Shown piece by piece: positions 44,269 through 53,197 of a DNA stretch of 64,000 bases; position 1 is the first letter of the stretch, and each line of letters starts with the position of its first letter. The stretch lies in the NCBI GenBank assembly GCA_012960755.1, contig DUAT01000119.1:62001-126000 (forward strand), read 5' to 3'. Under the pieces are notes generated by a model that was given only the letters and a program-made list of their open reading frames with translations, was not told the DNA's origin and searched no databases. The position numbers were made by a program, and so were the translations under genes. The DNA is from Gammaproteobacteria bacterium (lineage in GTDB: Bacteria > Pseudomonadota > Gammaproteobacteria > Pseudomonadales > Azotimanducaceae_A).

Positions 44269-45396
44269 TCAAGACTCATCGAACAACGCCCTCGATATCA
44301 CCAGGTTCTGGACCTCTGTTGTGCCATCCAGATAGTGTGCCATCTTCGCCGCGGCGAAATGGCGGGCGATGGGCAAGTCCTGCCGTAAGCCATTGGCACC
44401 AAGAACCTGCATGCATTGCTCCAGGCCTCGTGTCGCAGCACGGGCAGAGAACTTCTTTGCATGTGCGGTGGCTACCAACGCCTCATCGCTGTTCTGGTCA
44501 ATCAAACGGGCAGCACGATCGACCAAAGCTGCGGTCGCTTCAAGATCGGTGGCGACATCAGCCAGCATCCATCTCAAACCCTGGTTGTCCGCAAGACGCT
44601 GCCCGAATGCTTTTCGGGATTTCATATAATCAACCCCCACATCAACACCACGGCGGAGTATGCCCACACACAAAGCCGCGACCAATACCCGCGCCAGGGC
44701 AATCGCATCCATCGCAGCCCGATAGGCTGTACCAGGGGGAGAGAACAGCTGGTCCTCCGTTAAAATCACATTCTCAAATCTAAAACCGCCTGTACCCGTT
44801 GCGTATCCACCCAGCATCTCGTAGGGAGCTTCCCTGATAACCCCAGGCTGATCGGCCCGAACAAGGAAGTCGAGGATTTCCCTGGACCCGGCGTTCTCGT
44901 CCGTTCGTGCGTACACACGAAGTATGTCCGCATTCGTTGCATTCGTGATCCAGGCCTTTGCACCGTTCAGAATCCAACCCTCATCGCAACGAACGGCCGT
45001 TGTGGAGATTGCCGATGCATCAGTGCCAGCACCAGGCTCAGTGAGCAGGAAGGCACCTATATTTGTCCCATCCAGCATGGATGGCAGGTACTGCGAGCGT
45101 GCTTCTTCGCTGCCTTGCCTGGCAATAGCGCTGGCAAGGTTATTATGGGGCACGAGCGCAAAGGCGAAGCCCATATCGCTGTAGGCCAGGGCTTCGGCCA
45201 CGCCTGTGAGTTCCGAAACAGATAATCCAGCCCCGCCACAATCTTCCGGCACAAGCAAACCACACAATCCTGCAGCCGCTGCCTGCACGAACGCCTCGCG
45301 CGGAATACGGCGTTCACGCTCCCATCGTGCAGCATTCGATTCGATGTAACCGTGAGAAAATACGCTTGCGTTGTCCAGCGCCTTGGTCATTGTCAT
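44269..45396 (-). CDS. Acyl-CoA dehydrogenase
   Basis: A 375-residue flavoprotein that oxidises an acyl-CoA to its 2-enoyl-CoA. The order is standard: an N-terminal helical domain, the FAD-binding middle block FLLTEPGAGTDASAISTTAV, GWILNGAKAWITNA, and the C-terminal helical domain with RKAFGQRLADNQGLRWMLAD and LDGTTEVQNLVISRAL. The expected catalytic Glu would be in the DGTTEVQ block, as in short- and medium-chain enzymes. It is divergent from the enoyl-CoA hydratase/acyl-CoA dehydrogenase pair, with 110 bases between. Confidence 0.95.
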   Translation of the reverse strand: MTMTKALDNASVFSHGYIESNAARWERERRIPREAFVQAAAAGLCGLLVPEDCGGAGLSVSELTGVAEALAYSDMGFAFALVPHNNLASAIARQGSEEARSQYLPSMLDGTNIGAFLLTEPGAGTDASAISTTAVRCDEGWILNGAKAWITNATNADILRVYARTDENAGSREILDFLVRADQPGVIREAPYEMLGGYATGTGGFRFENVILTEDQLFSPPGTAYRAAMDAIALARVLVAALCVGILRRGVDVGVDYMKSRKAFGQRLADNQGLRWMLADVATDLEATAALVDRAARLIDQNSDEALVATAHAKKFSARAATRGLEQCMQVLGANGLRQDLPIARHFAAAKMAHYLDGTTEVQNLVISRALFDES

Positions 45397-45508
45397 TCTC
45401 TTGAAACCCTTCTATCGACCCAGAATAACCTTTGGCAGCCCCGTAGGCCAACAGTCAACATCCTTTGCGTTCAATGTTAACCTCACTTCAAAATCTCACT
45501 ATGGAACG

Positions 45509-46309
45509 ATGAATATGGATTACGTGAACTATACAACGCTTCGTTTTCACTACGAGGGGCGAGTGCTGACCGTCACGATTGATGCGCCCGGGCCTGTTAA
45601 TGCAGTTAATGATCCCTTGCACCATGAATTATCGCGAGTGTTTACGGATCTGCAACAGGATCCTGATTGTGACATTATCGTCTTAACAGGGTCCGGGCGG
45701 GCGTTTTGCGCGGGTGGCGATATGGACTGGTTCCAGGAGATGATCGACGATCCACGCAAATTTCGAGCAATCGGACCAGACGCCAAGAGAATTGTTTTTT
45801 CGCTGTTGGACCTTGAGAAACCGATTATCTGTCGCTTAAATGGTGCGGCCGCAGGGCTGGGTGCCTCGATCGCCTTGTTGTGCGATGTGATTGTGGCGGA
45901 CCAGGATGCGTTGATTGGAGACCCCCATGTCAGGGTTGGCCTGGTGGCGGGCGATGGTGGGGCGGTTATCTGGCCACAGTTGATTGGTTATGCCAGGGCG
46001 AAGGAGTTTCTGCTCACGGGTGAAATGTTGACGGCCAGCAAAGCGGCAGAGATAGGCCTGATCAACCATGCGGTACCCACGGGGGAATTGGATGCCAAGG
46101 TCGCCGATATTGTTGCGAAAATTGCAGCAAATCCCAGGTGGGCCGTACGATGGACAAAAACGGTCACGAATCTGCCATTGAAGGAAATTGCCCACAGGGT
46201 GATGGATGCTGCCCTGGCCTACGAAACCATGACAAATCTGACCGACGATCGCCAGGAAGCCGTGCGGGCGTTCGTCGAGAAACGTCGTCCCGAGTATAAA
46301 GGAGAGTAG
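45509..46309 (+). CDS. Enoyl-CoA hydratase/isomerase family protein
   Basis: A 266-residue crotonase-fold enzyme. The ATG at 45509 gives MNMDYVNYTTLRFHYEGR. Oxyanion-hole blocks are GSGRAFCAGGDMDWF and the GLGASIALLCDVIVADQDAL segment. One catalytic Glu of hydratases is replaced in VRVGLVAGDGGAVIWPQLIG, where an Asp is seen, so isomerase or another crotonase reaction is possible. The stop is 3 bases before the acyl-CoA dehydrogenase start, so they are one operon for beta-oxidation-type steps. Confidence 0.92.
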   Translation: MNMDYVNYTTLRFHYEGRVLTVTIDAPGPVNAVNDPLHHELSRVFTDLQQDPDCDIIVLTGSGRAFCAGGDMDWFQEMIDDPRKFRAIGPDAKRIVFSLLDLEKPIICRLNGAAAGLGASIALLCDVIVADQDALIGDPHVRVGLVAGDGGAVIWPQLIGYARAKEFLLTGEMLTASKAAEIGLINHAVPTGELDAKVADIVAKIAANPRWAVRWTKTVTNLPLKEIAHRVMDAALAYETMTNLTDDRQEAVRAFVEKRRPEYKGE

Positions 46310-46312
46310 GCA

Positions 46313-47485
46313 ATGTACTTTAGTACCGAACCGCACCATATCTCACTGTTGCGCGATTCTATGCGTCGATTCAGTGATCGACACTTGCCACGCGAAAATG
46401 TTCGGTTGTGGGACAGGGCCGGTGAAGCGCCGATTGAGGTCTTCCATGAACTGGCGAAGACCGGCGTTTGTGGACTCACCATCGATGAAGAACACGGTGG
46501 CGCAGGTAAGGATCTGGTCGCCGCGATTGCCGTAATTGAAGAGCTGGGGAAACGTGGCGGTGCAGCGGCTGGGCCTTTCATTCATTGTGCCTTTTATGGT
46601 GGATTGAATATTGGCGCTAACGGATCAGAATCCCAGAAACGCGAGATGTTGCCAAAACTTGCCCGGGGCGAATTACTGATGGCATATGGGCTGTCGGAAC
46701 CGGATGTCGGAGGCGATCTGGCGTCGGTGCAGACAAAGGGTCGCTTGACTGATGACCAGCAACAGGTGGTTATCAATGGCACCAAGCGCTGGTGCACGGG
46801 TGCCCGATTTGCAGATTATGTTGTCTGCCTGTTGAACTCCGATGCGCAGGGCAAACGATACCAGAACCTTTCCTTCGTACTTGTGCCTACCGATGCAGCA
46901 GGAATCACGATTCACAATATCGAACATTCCGGACTGCGGTATGCAAGATCCACTGATGTGATTTTTGATGATGTCACAGTGCCAGTGGAGAACATTCTTG
47001 GTGGCTTGCCGGGCTGGAATCAGGGCTGGTCGATGCTGGCAAAGGAGGCGCTCGATGTCGAGAAACTTGAAATTACGGCGATCGCGCTCGCCAATGCGGC
47101 AGCTGCCGTGGAGGATGCCTGGGAATATGCCGGGCAGCGTAAGCAGTTTGGTCGATTGATCTCGGGGCATCAGGCCATACGCCATAAACTTTCAGTTGCC
47201 AGAACCCGGCTTCAAGCCTGCCGTCACATGCTCTATCACGCAGCCTGGCTGGCGAATGAAGGCGAGCCCTGTTCGGTTGAGGCGTCAATGGCGAAACTGT
47301 TTGTTGCCGATACGGGTTTGGAAATTGTTCTTTCCTGCCAGCAGGTGATGGGTGCCTATGGCTGCAGCGCAGACTACGATATGGAAAGATACGTCAGGGA
47401 AGCGACGTTGATGCCGATTGTCGGTGGATCCTCGGATATGCAGAAAAACAATATCGCGGCCCGTCTGGGATTGCCCACATCGTGA
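46313..47485 (+). CDS. Acyl-CoA dehydrogenase
   Basis: A 390-residue flavoprotein with GGAGAG just upstream of its ATG. Blocks: LSEPDVGGDLASVQTKGRLT, VVINGTKRWCTGARFADYVV, DVIFDDVTVPVENILGG, YAGQRKQFGRLISGHQAIRH, ALDVEKLEITAIALANAAAAVE and the ending YVREATLMPIVGGSSDMQKN. The residue in the usual Glu position is within VGGSSDMQKN, where Glu is replaced by Asp or absent, as in some steroid or long-chain ACADs. With the preceding hydratase it belongs to a CoA-ester degradation operon. Confidence 0.93.
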   Translation: MYFSTEPHHISLLRDSMRRFSDRHLPRENVRLWDRAGEAPIEVFHELAKTGVCGLTIDEEHGGAGKDLVAAIAVIEELGKRGGAAAGPFIHCAFYGGLNIGANGSESQKREMLPKLARGELLMAYGLSEPDVGGDLASVQTKGRLTDDQQQVVINGTKRWCTGARFADYVVCLLNSDAQGKRYQNLSFVLVPTDAAGITIHNIEHSGLRYARSTDVIFDDVTVPVENILGGLPGWNQGWSMLAKEALDVEKLEITAIALANAAAAVEDAWEYAGQRKQFGRLISGHQAIRHKLSVARTRLQACRHMLYHAAWLANEGEPCSVEASMAKLFVADTGLEIVLSCQQVMGAYGCSADYDMERYVREATLMPIVGGSSDMQKNNIAARLGLPTS

Positions 47486-47508
47486 TCATGCGTGAACATT
47501 CGTCTAGT

Positions 47509-47841
47509 TTAACGGATCGGGTTGTTTGTACGGATGGTAGCGCGAAGTTTTTGCAACCTCTCGGCGATGGTGTAGTCTTTCAGGTCCCGAAACTCTCCAG
47601 CGTCAAAGAAAATCCCGTAGCAAGTGGTGCAGGCTTCGTACTGGATATGAAACTGATCCTTGTCGACCATCTGAATCATCGCGTCATGGCATCGGGGACA
47701 ATCAATTTTACGCATGGCGGACATCAATTCCTGCTTGTCGGTCTGGTCCAGCCAGAGACCAAAACAGGTTGAGCATCGCAGACATTCGACATTCTTGATT
47801 CGAACCGCGTCAAACGGACCGTCACACTTTGGGCATTGCAT
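47509..47841 (-). CDS. TFIIB-type zinc-finger protein
   Basis: A 110-residue protein made of two zinc ribbons. The first is MQCPKCDGPFDAVRIKNVEC-LRC-STC and the second is KIDCPRCHDAMIQMV...CTTCYGIFFDAGEF. Each has two CxxC pairs, the pattern of the zf-TFIIB family. Its C-terminal part is short and charged. Function in bacteria is unknown. It is convergent with the acyl-CoA dehydrogenase, separated by 23 bases. Confidence 0.85.
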   Translation of the reverse strand: MQCPKCDGPFDAVRIKNVECLRCSTCFGLWLDQTDKQELMSAMRKIDCPRCHDAMIQMVDKDQFHIQYEACTTCYGIFFDAGEFRDLKDYTIAERLQKLRATIRTNNPIR

Positions 47842-47976
47842 CGATTGTGCCTCGATTTAATCGGACATTCTGGTTGCATCTCCGGGTTGAAGGGTTGGAC
47901 TGGATTGCATCAATGATCTACATTGCCTTTCTCACCACGGAGACTGCAACGACGATCCAACTGGAGAATCAATCTA

Positions 47977-49413
47977 ATGCCCCAACGTCCGAATATACTT
48001 TTCGTCTTCGCTGACCAGCATCGTCACGATGCCCTGGGCTGCGCCGGTAATACCCTTATCGAAACGCCCAACATCGATCGACTCTCTTCGTCGGGCGTGC
48101 GATTCACGGATGCCTGGTGTCAGTCTCCCATTTGCCAGCCGTCCCGGGCGGCGCTGATCACCGGGCGCTATCCTCATGAACTGGGCGTGATGCGCAACTT
48201 CGGACCCGATATGGACAGTGGTTGGCCAACGTTCATGAAGCAGCTGCAGCAAGCGGGTTACAACACGGCCAATATCGGCAAAACCCACTACTACGCTGAA
48301 GGCCTGGCAGCGCCAGACGGAGAAACGGATATGCGGCAGTTCAGCACACGAGTCGCCGAGTTCGGATTCGACCATGTTGTGGAGGAATTCGACCGTTACG
48401 TACATGCGATGGACAACGTGCACACGCCGTACACCAGTTACTTGAAAGAGGAAGGTGTACACGAAACGTATTGCGAAAAGCTGAAGTCGATATGGCGGCT
48501 GACCGAGCATCACTGGGACGGCGTGACCAGTCCGCTGACCAAAGAGCAGGACCTGACCAGCTTCCTCACCCGGGAGGCGCAGTCGTGGCTGGCGCTCCAA
48601 TCTGCAGCACAGCCCTTTTTTCTGCAGATGTCATATGTACAGCCCCATGTGCCTTTAATGGGTGACCCCGAGTGGGCGAGCTTTTACCGTGAGCTGCAAA
48701 TTCCTCGAGGGCCCGGCGGCTCAGACGTGGCAGATGTCCCAATCTGGAATGACTACCTCAACTGGTGTGGGCAGCATGCGAGTGCCCATCTCTTGACCGA
48801 CGAGTACGTGCTCGCTGGCGCGCGACAATACTACGCGATGATCTCTCTCATCGACGAGTGTATTGGCCAGCTCGTCTGTCAGCTCGAAGCGCAGGGAATG
48901 CTGGACAACACCTGGATAGTCTACAGCGCCGATCATGGCGAGATGCTCGGCGACCATAGTTTGATGGCTAAATTCAATTTCTATCGCGGCTCCGTGCAGG
49001 TCCCGCTGATCGTCCGCCCTGCGGGAGGCTGCACACCATTGGCCAGCGAAGCGCTGGCGGCTGTGGTCGATATCGGCCCTACACTGCTTGACGTGGCGGG
49101 TGCCGAGCCGCTGCAAGAGATTCGAGGTCGTTCTTTGCTACCGGTCATCTCGCAAGGTAAGGGCGGGCGAGAGGTTCTATTCAGTGAAATCCAGAAGCAA
49201 ACTCGCAATGATCCGGCACCGACCTTTCGAGCGGTCAGAAATCATCGGTATCGATTAACCCTGGAAACCACCACCGAAACTCCCTGTGAGATCTTCGACC
49301 TGATTGAAGACCCCGACGAGTTACAAAACCGCGTGTCCGATCCGAGTCTTGCATCAGTGACAGCTGAACTCACTGGACAGCTTCGTGACTGTATTTCGCC
49401 TGCGGCTTCCTGA
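47977..49413 (+). CDS. Cys-type sulfatase
   Basis: A 478-residue type I sulfatase. The ATG at 47977 gives MPQRPNILFVFADQHRHDAL; metal-binding Asp residues are in FADQHRHD and later in YSADHGEMLGDHS. The C-x-P-S-R motif is PICQPSRAALITGR with Cys53, the residue oxidised to formylglycine. No signal peptide is visible, so it is probably cytoplasmic unless a longer start is used. It needs a formylglycine generator; the SUMF1-like protein in this window has no cysteine and is not an evident one. Substrate could be a choline or sugar sulfate, not determinable. Confidence 0.92.
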   Translation: MPQRPNILFVFADQHRHDALGCAGNTLIETPNIDRLSSSGVRFTDAWCQSPICQPSRAALITGRYPHELGVMRNFGPDMDSGWPTFMKQLQQAGYNTANIGKTHYYAEGLAAPDGETDMRQFSTRVAEFGFDHVVEEFDRYVHAMDNVHTPYTSYLKEEGVHETYCEKLKSIWRLTEHHWDGVTSPLTKEQDLTSFLTREAQSWLALQSAAQPFFLQMSYVQPHVPLMGDPEWASFYRELQIPRGPGGSDVADVPIWNDYLNWCGQHASAHLLTDEYVLAGARQYYAMISLIDECIGQLVCQLEAQGMLDNTWIVYSADHGEMLGDHSLMAKFNFYRGSVQVPLIVRPAGGCTPLASEALAAVVDIGPTLLDVAGAEPLQEIRGRSLLPVISQGKGGREVLFSEIQKQTRNDPAPTFRAVRNHRYRLTLETTTETPCEIFDLIEDPDELQNRVSDPSLASVTAELTGQLRDCISPAAS

Positions 49414-49470
49414 TCCTCGATAATCTGTGGGGGCGTTTTTACTTGAACCGTGAGTTACGCATTTAAGTGA

Positions 49471-50214
49471 TTAGTCGGCAGTTAATGCCAACAATTCCTC
49501 AATGGACTCAGCACCTTCATATTTTACGAAGTCTTCTACTTTATTCTGCATGGCAAGAAAACACATTCTATCTGCCAGCTCGTTGCCCTCGACGCCTGAA
49601 TGACCTTTGACATGGATGATGCTCAGACTTGAGGGTAACTGGACATAGTACTCATACATTTTTTTTATAAGGTCCGCGTTTGCGAGTACCTCACCTTTGC
49701 CCCTTGTCCAATGCTTACGTTGCCATCCTGCGGCCCATTGGGTCATCGCTTTTACAGAGTAGGAGGAGTCGCTCAGGATCTGAACTTTGAACCCTTCCGT
49801 GAGCAGATTTTTCGCCAGTCGCATTGCTTCGAACAGAGCATTGAGTTCAGCCGTATTATTTGTCCCTCTATGATAGAGACCATAATACTTGGAACGAATG
49901 GTTCCTGAATGATAGACAATGATGCCGGATGCGGCAGGTCCCGGATTGGGATCACATCCGCCGTCAGAAAAAATGTGTATGTCAAAGCTCTCGTCTAATT
50001 CGAAGGCTGGACGTTTGCTGGAAGTTTTTCTTGTTTTTTTCGCTACGATGCTTTTTTCCGGTGCCTGTCGAAATGCTTCCTCCGCTAAGGCGCGAGTTTC
50101 AAATCCTTTAAACTTCGCTCCCTTGTGTCCAGCGACAGATGCCTGGGCAGTAGGCCAATCCTCGAATATACCCGTCTGCCTGCCTTCCCATATTACGTAA
50201 TACTTTTTTGCCAC
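49471..50214 (-). CDS. rnhA: Ribonuclease H1 with N-terminal hybrid-binding domain
   Basis: A 247-residue RNase H1. The N-terminal 45 residues (KKYYVIWEGRQTGIFEDWPT, AKFKGFETRALAEEAF) are the viroplasmin-like RNA/DNA-hybrid-binding domain. A linker with KKTRKTSSKR follows. The catalytic domain has the Asp, Glu, Asp and Asp in IFSDGGCDPNPG, NNTAELNALFEA, LSDSSYSVKAM and GVEGNELADRM. It cuts RNA in RNA-DNA hybrids. Most gammaproteobacterial RnhA proteins lack the extra domain, so this form is of the longer, eukaryote-like type. It stands alone, with the sulfatase convergent. Confidence 0.93.
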   Translation of the reverse strand: MAKKYYVIWEGRQTGIFEDWPTAQASVAGHKGAKFKGFETRALAEEAFRQAPEKSIVAKKTRKTSSKRPAFELDESFDIHIFSDGGCDPNPGPAASGIIVYHSGTIRSKYYGLYHRGTNNTAELNALFEAMRLAKNLLTEGFKVQILSDSSYSVKAMTQWAAGWQRKHWTRGKGEVLANADLIKKMYEYYVQLPSSLSIIHVKGHSGVEGNELADRMCFLAMQNKVEDFVKYEGAESIEELLALTAD

Positions 50215-50268
50215 CGAGTTACGCCTCGTTACTTTGCTGAATGATAACAGAACAGATAAACACCAGAC

Positions 50269-51765
50269 CTAAGGCGCGAATCCCAACCTGTTGCGTGAGT
50301 ATCGGAATGCGATACCCGGCCAGTCACGAGCAACGGAGCGCCATGATCGCCTGATTTCTGCCGGTTTAGGTGGAATGGGGGCAATGCGCTCTGTTGGTGA
50401 AGGGTGCGCCCGCCACCACAGAAACAAGCGTACAAAAACAACGCGGACGACAAACCATGGGTGGTATGTCAGGGTAATTGGCTCAACCAGAAGGTTAACC
50501 AGGCCGTTTTTTCGCGCAACCCACCCATCCGAGGCTGCCGCCCGCGTGATCTGATCGTTGTACCAGTTGAAAATTCTGGTCCTTAACGTCCGTGGTCCTT
50601 GCACGGTTCTAAACCTCAGATCGTTTGCGCAGGCTAATTGATACGCATTTCGTTGAAAGCTCGCCTGGTGCTTGAAGAAGAGTGTTGGGAGTAGCTCGGG
50701 CGATGTAGTTTGCTGCAGACATTGTTTCAGTATTCCTGCATCGCCTGCCGCAACAGACATTCCCTGCCCCTGGTTAGGGTTGAATACGCAGGTTGACGCA
50801 CCAATTGCCAAAAAACCAGCCGGTGGATTCTCCCAACGTTCATAGTGCTTCCATCTGTTTTTAGGCAAGCGATAGCTTGTCAGGGGGCCGGTAGGCTCAA
50901 AATATGGCAGCATGTCATGTATCAGCGGCGACCGCATGCTGCTGAGAAAGCTCCGAATCCCTTCTTCATCTTTCGGGATTTCGAGTCCGTCTCCTGCTAC
51001 CAGGGTCAGCAACCAGATATCATTTTCCTGACGGATTAAGTGTGCCGCAAAATTATCATCTGGTGGCACACGTTGAATGAAGGCTCCGTGGGTCCACCAC
51101 CAATTCTTGGGAAAACGGGCTCCGTCTTTCAGTTTGTAGAATTGACCGCCATAAGTAAGCAATGGATCCAGTTCGTGCTCTTCTGGTGGCTGGATTCCTG
51201 CTTGCGTGAGCCATTGTGCAGCTCTCGAGCTTGCGCCAGATGCATCTATAACCAAATCAGCGGTCAACGTTGTTGGCTCTGCCTCACCCCTGCGCTTGAA
51301 GGTTAGTCCTTTGACAGACTTACCATATTGCTCATCGCGTACAAGAAGGCCATTGACGACACTCTCTTCGATGAGTTCGATATTCGATTCAGCCTGAAAG
51401 AGACCGCGCATCGTCGATTCCAACATGCCGCGAGTGCAGAACAGCGAGCGCTGCACCGGAACAGGTAAGTTGCGCCCCCAACCCCACGGTGTCATCAGCG
51501 CACAATTAAATCCAAATGCAACTCTGGGCATCTTTCGCTCATCTAACATCTTGTGGAAACCCGGGAAAATATTCTCGATCTCTCGACGACCTCGTTCCAG
51601 CAGCGTGTGAAACATTTTACTTTGTGGTACACCACGACGATCGCTAATACCATCTGGATACTCGTCGCGTTCGATTAGCAATACCCGGTCATAGTGATCC
51701 ACCAGGACCCTGGCCGAGCACATACCTGCAATCCCACCACCAATAACAATTGCTGTCTTCGTCAT
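50269..51765 (-). CDS. FAD-dependent oxidoreductase/monooxygenase
   Basis: A 498-residue flavoprotein. The N-terminal dinucleotide motif is AIVIGGGIAGMCSARVLVDH, followed by YDRVLLIERDEYPD. A GASSRAAQWL block lies at about 210, and GQGMSVAAGDAGILKQCL near the end resembles the second FAD signature of aromatic hydroxylase/geranylgeranyl-reductase-like enzymes. No membrane anchor is seen. It is upstream of, and 12 bases from, the quinone oxidoreductase on the same strand, so the two may work together. The substrate is unknown. Confidence 0.85.
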   Translation of the reverse strand: MTKTAIVIGGGIAGMCSARVLVDHYDRVLLIERDEYPDGISDRRGVPQSKMFHTLLERGRREIENIFPGFHKMLDERKMPRVAFGFNCALMTPWGWGRNLPVPVQRSLFCTRGMLESTMRGLFQAESNIELIEESVVNGLLVRDEQYGKSVKGLTFKRRGEAEPTTLTADLVIDASGASSRAAQWLTQAGIQPPEEHELDPLLTYGGQFYKLKDGARFPKNWWWTHGAFIQRVPPDDNFAAHLIRQENDIWLLTLVAGDGLEIPKDEEGIRSFLSSMRSPLIHDMLPYFEPTGPLTSYRLPKNRWKHYERWENPPAGFLAIGASTCVFNPNQGQGMSVAAGDAGILKQCLQQTTSPELLPTLFFKHQASFQRNAYQLACANDLRFRTVQGPRTLRTRIFNWYNDQITRAAASDGWVARKNGLVNLLVEPITLTYHPWFVVRVVFVRLFLWWRAHPSPTERIAPIPPKPAEIRRSWRSVARDWPGIAFRYSRNRLGFAP

Positions 51766-51777
51766 GTTTGGTACTCC

Positions 51778-52776
51778 CTATTCCCGAACCAGAACAATCT
51801 TCCCAACCTGACCATCATCCAACATATAGTTGTGGGCAAGGAGAAGAGATTCAAAGGGAAATGTCCGGTCAAGTACTGGTCTTAACGAACCATCTGTAAA
51901 TCCGCCCATACAATCCTCGACAAATACTTCAAAACAGCGCCAGGCTTCCTGGGGTGTTCTGGTTCTAAAGGTCGTCCCGATAACCTGCGCTCTTTTGTTT
52001 GCGATCTCATCAAGGTCAATTTGGCCTATCTCACCTGCATTTCTTCCTACACTGATGATGCGGCCTTTTACGGCAAGCATATTCAGGTTGTCTGCAAACA
52101 TGGGTCCACCGACGCTGTCGATGATGATATCAACGCCTTCGCCATCGGTGTGTTGCTCGACAAGCTTCGGAAAGCCGGGTTTGCTTGTATCAATCACTAC
52201 ATCGGCGCCAATATTCCGCAGTGCTACCGCTTTGTTTGCGTCACGCGTGGAGGCAACAATAGTTCTGGCGTTGTAGTACTTTGCGAGCTGAATGGCTGCG
52301 GTCCCGATTCCGGAAGAAGCAGCGGTCACCAACACTGTATCGTCCTTTTGAATCTGGGCGTTCGATACCAGCGCGTCATGGGCTGTAATAAACACATTTG
52401 GAATTGCTGCGGCTTCAGCGAAAGATAGTCCGTCAGGGATTCGCATCAGCGTCATACAGCTCGCGAGGGTAAATTCGGCATAACTACCCATCCCGCGACC
52501 CATCACACGCTCACCCACATGCCAACCTGTCGCATCTTCTCCTACTTCGACAATTTCACCGGCAAACTCGATACCAGCCGCCATTGGTTTGAGTCGGGGA
52601 TTCTTTGCGTTAAATCCGCCAACCATCAGGATTTCGCCACGATTGATTCCTGCCGCTATGACCTGAACAAGTACCTGACCGCCTGCTGCCTCCGGCTTAT
52701 TAACCTGCCGGTACTCGTATACGCCACCATTCCGGGTTGGAATCAAGTACACGGCTTGCATTTGTTGCGCTTTCAT
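51778..52776 (-). CDS. Zinc-independent quinone oxidoreductase-type MDR protein
   Basis: A 332-residue medium-chain dehydrogenase/reductase. The N-terminus (VLVQVIAAGINRGEI, MAAGIEFAGEIVEVGE) and the NADPH motif VLVTAASSGIGTAAIQLAKY at about 150 are those of QOR-type enzymes, which lack the zinc-binding cysteines. It likely reduces a quinone or an enone with NADPH. Its last codon lies near 51778, and the FAD oxidoreductase starts at 51765, so the two are probably co-transcribed, this one first. Confidence 0.9.
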   Translation of the reverse strand: MKAQQMQAVYLIPTRNGGVYEYRQVNKPEAAGGQVLVQVIAAGINRGEILMVGGFNAKNPRLKPMAAGIEFAGEIVEVGEDATGWHVGERVMGRGMGSYAEFTLASCMTLMRIPDGLSFAEAAAIPNVFITAHDALVSNAQIQKDDTVLVTAASSGIGTAAIQLAKYYNARTIVASTRDANKAVALRNIGADVVIDTSKPGFPKLVEQHTDGEGVDIIIDSVGGPMFADNLNMLAVKGRIISVGRNAGEIGQIDLDEIANKRAQVIGTTFRTRTPQEAWRCFEVFVEDCMGGFTDGSLRPVLDRTFPFESLLLAHNYMLDDGQVGKIVLVRE

Positions 52777-53197
52777 CTAAGTCTCCTGGTATGAGGTATT
52801 GGCCTTTGCCCGCGTTAAACGATGAAACTTCCTTCAAATATATGCAAGAGGCCGATTCGCGATGCGAACAATGACTAAGATTGGGTACGGATTGAGCCCA
52901 AAATGGATGTCTGGGCATTGAATCGTGTGATCACCCCACTACTGGTATCACTAAACAAAATGTCTACATATTTTGTTATTGGGGTGGTCAATCGTTTACT
53001 GTTGTAGTCTGGGGGAGATCTACTTCCTGGAGGAAACGATGAACGAACCCGTGACTCGAACATGATAATGTACGTCACAGGAATGGGTGAGACAATTTGT
53101 AGTTTAAAGGCATGGTAATCAATTGTTAGCAGCCAATGGGTCATTAGGGGTACAGGTCAGAGGCGATGTCCGAAGAAGGGGCATAAGGCAGGTTCCT
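52777..53197. other. Non-coding spacer with a long hairpin and a tiny leader-like ORF
   Basis: No gene is visible in this 420-base divergent spacer. TGATCACCCCA (52928-52938) and TGGGGTGGTCA (52980-52990) form an 11-base stem with one mismatch. Inside it AACAAAA and TTTTGTT can pair as well, so most of 52928-52990 is a nested hairpin, usable as a terminator or regulatory structure. Further on, GGAGGAAACG precedes ATG at 53039 of the nine-codon frame MNEPVTRT, either chance or a leader peptide. The true start of the DUF5916 gene is at 53198. Confidence 0.5.

Noticed and set aside
47977..49413. Sulfatase activated by the SUMF1-like protein in this window
   Set aside because: The SUMF1-like protein has no cysteine, which the formylglycine-generating reaction requires.
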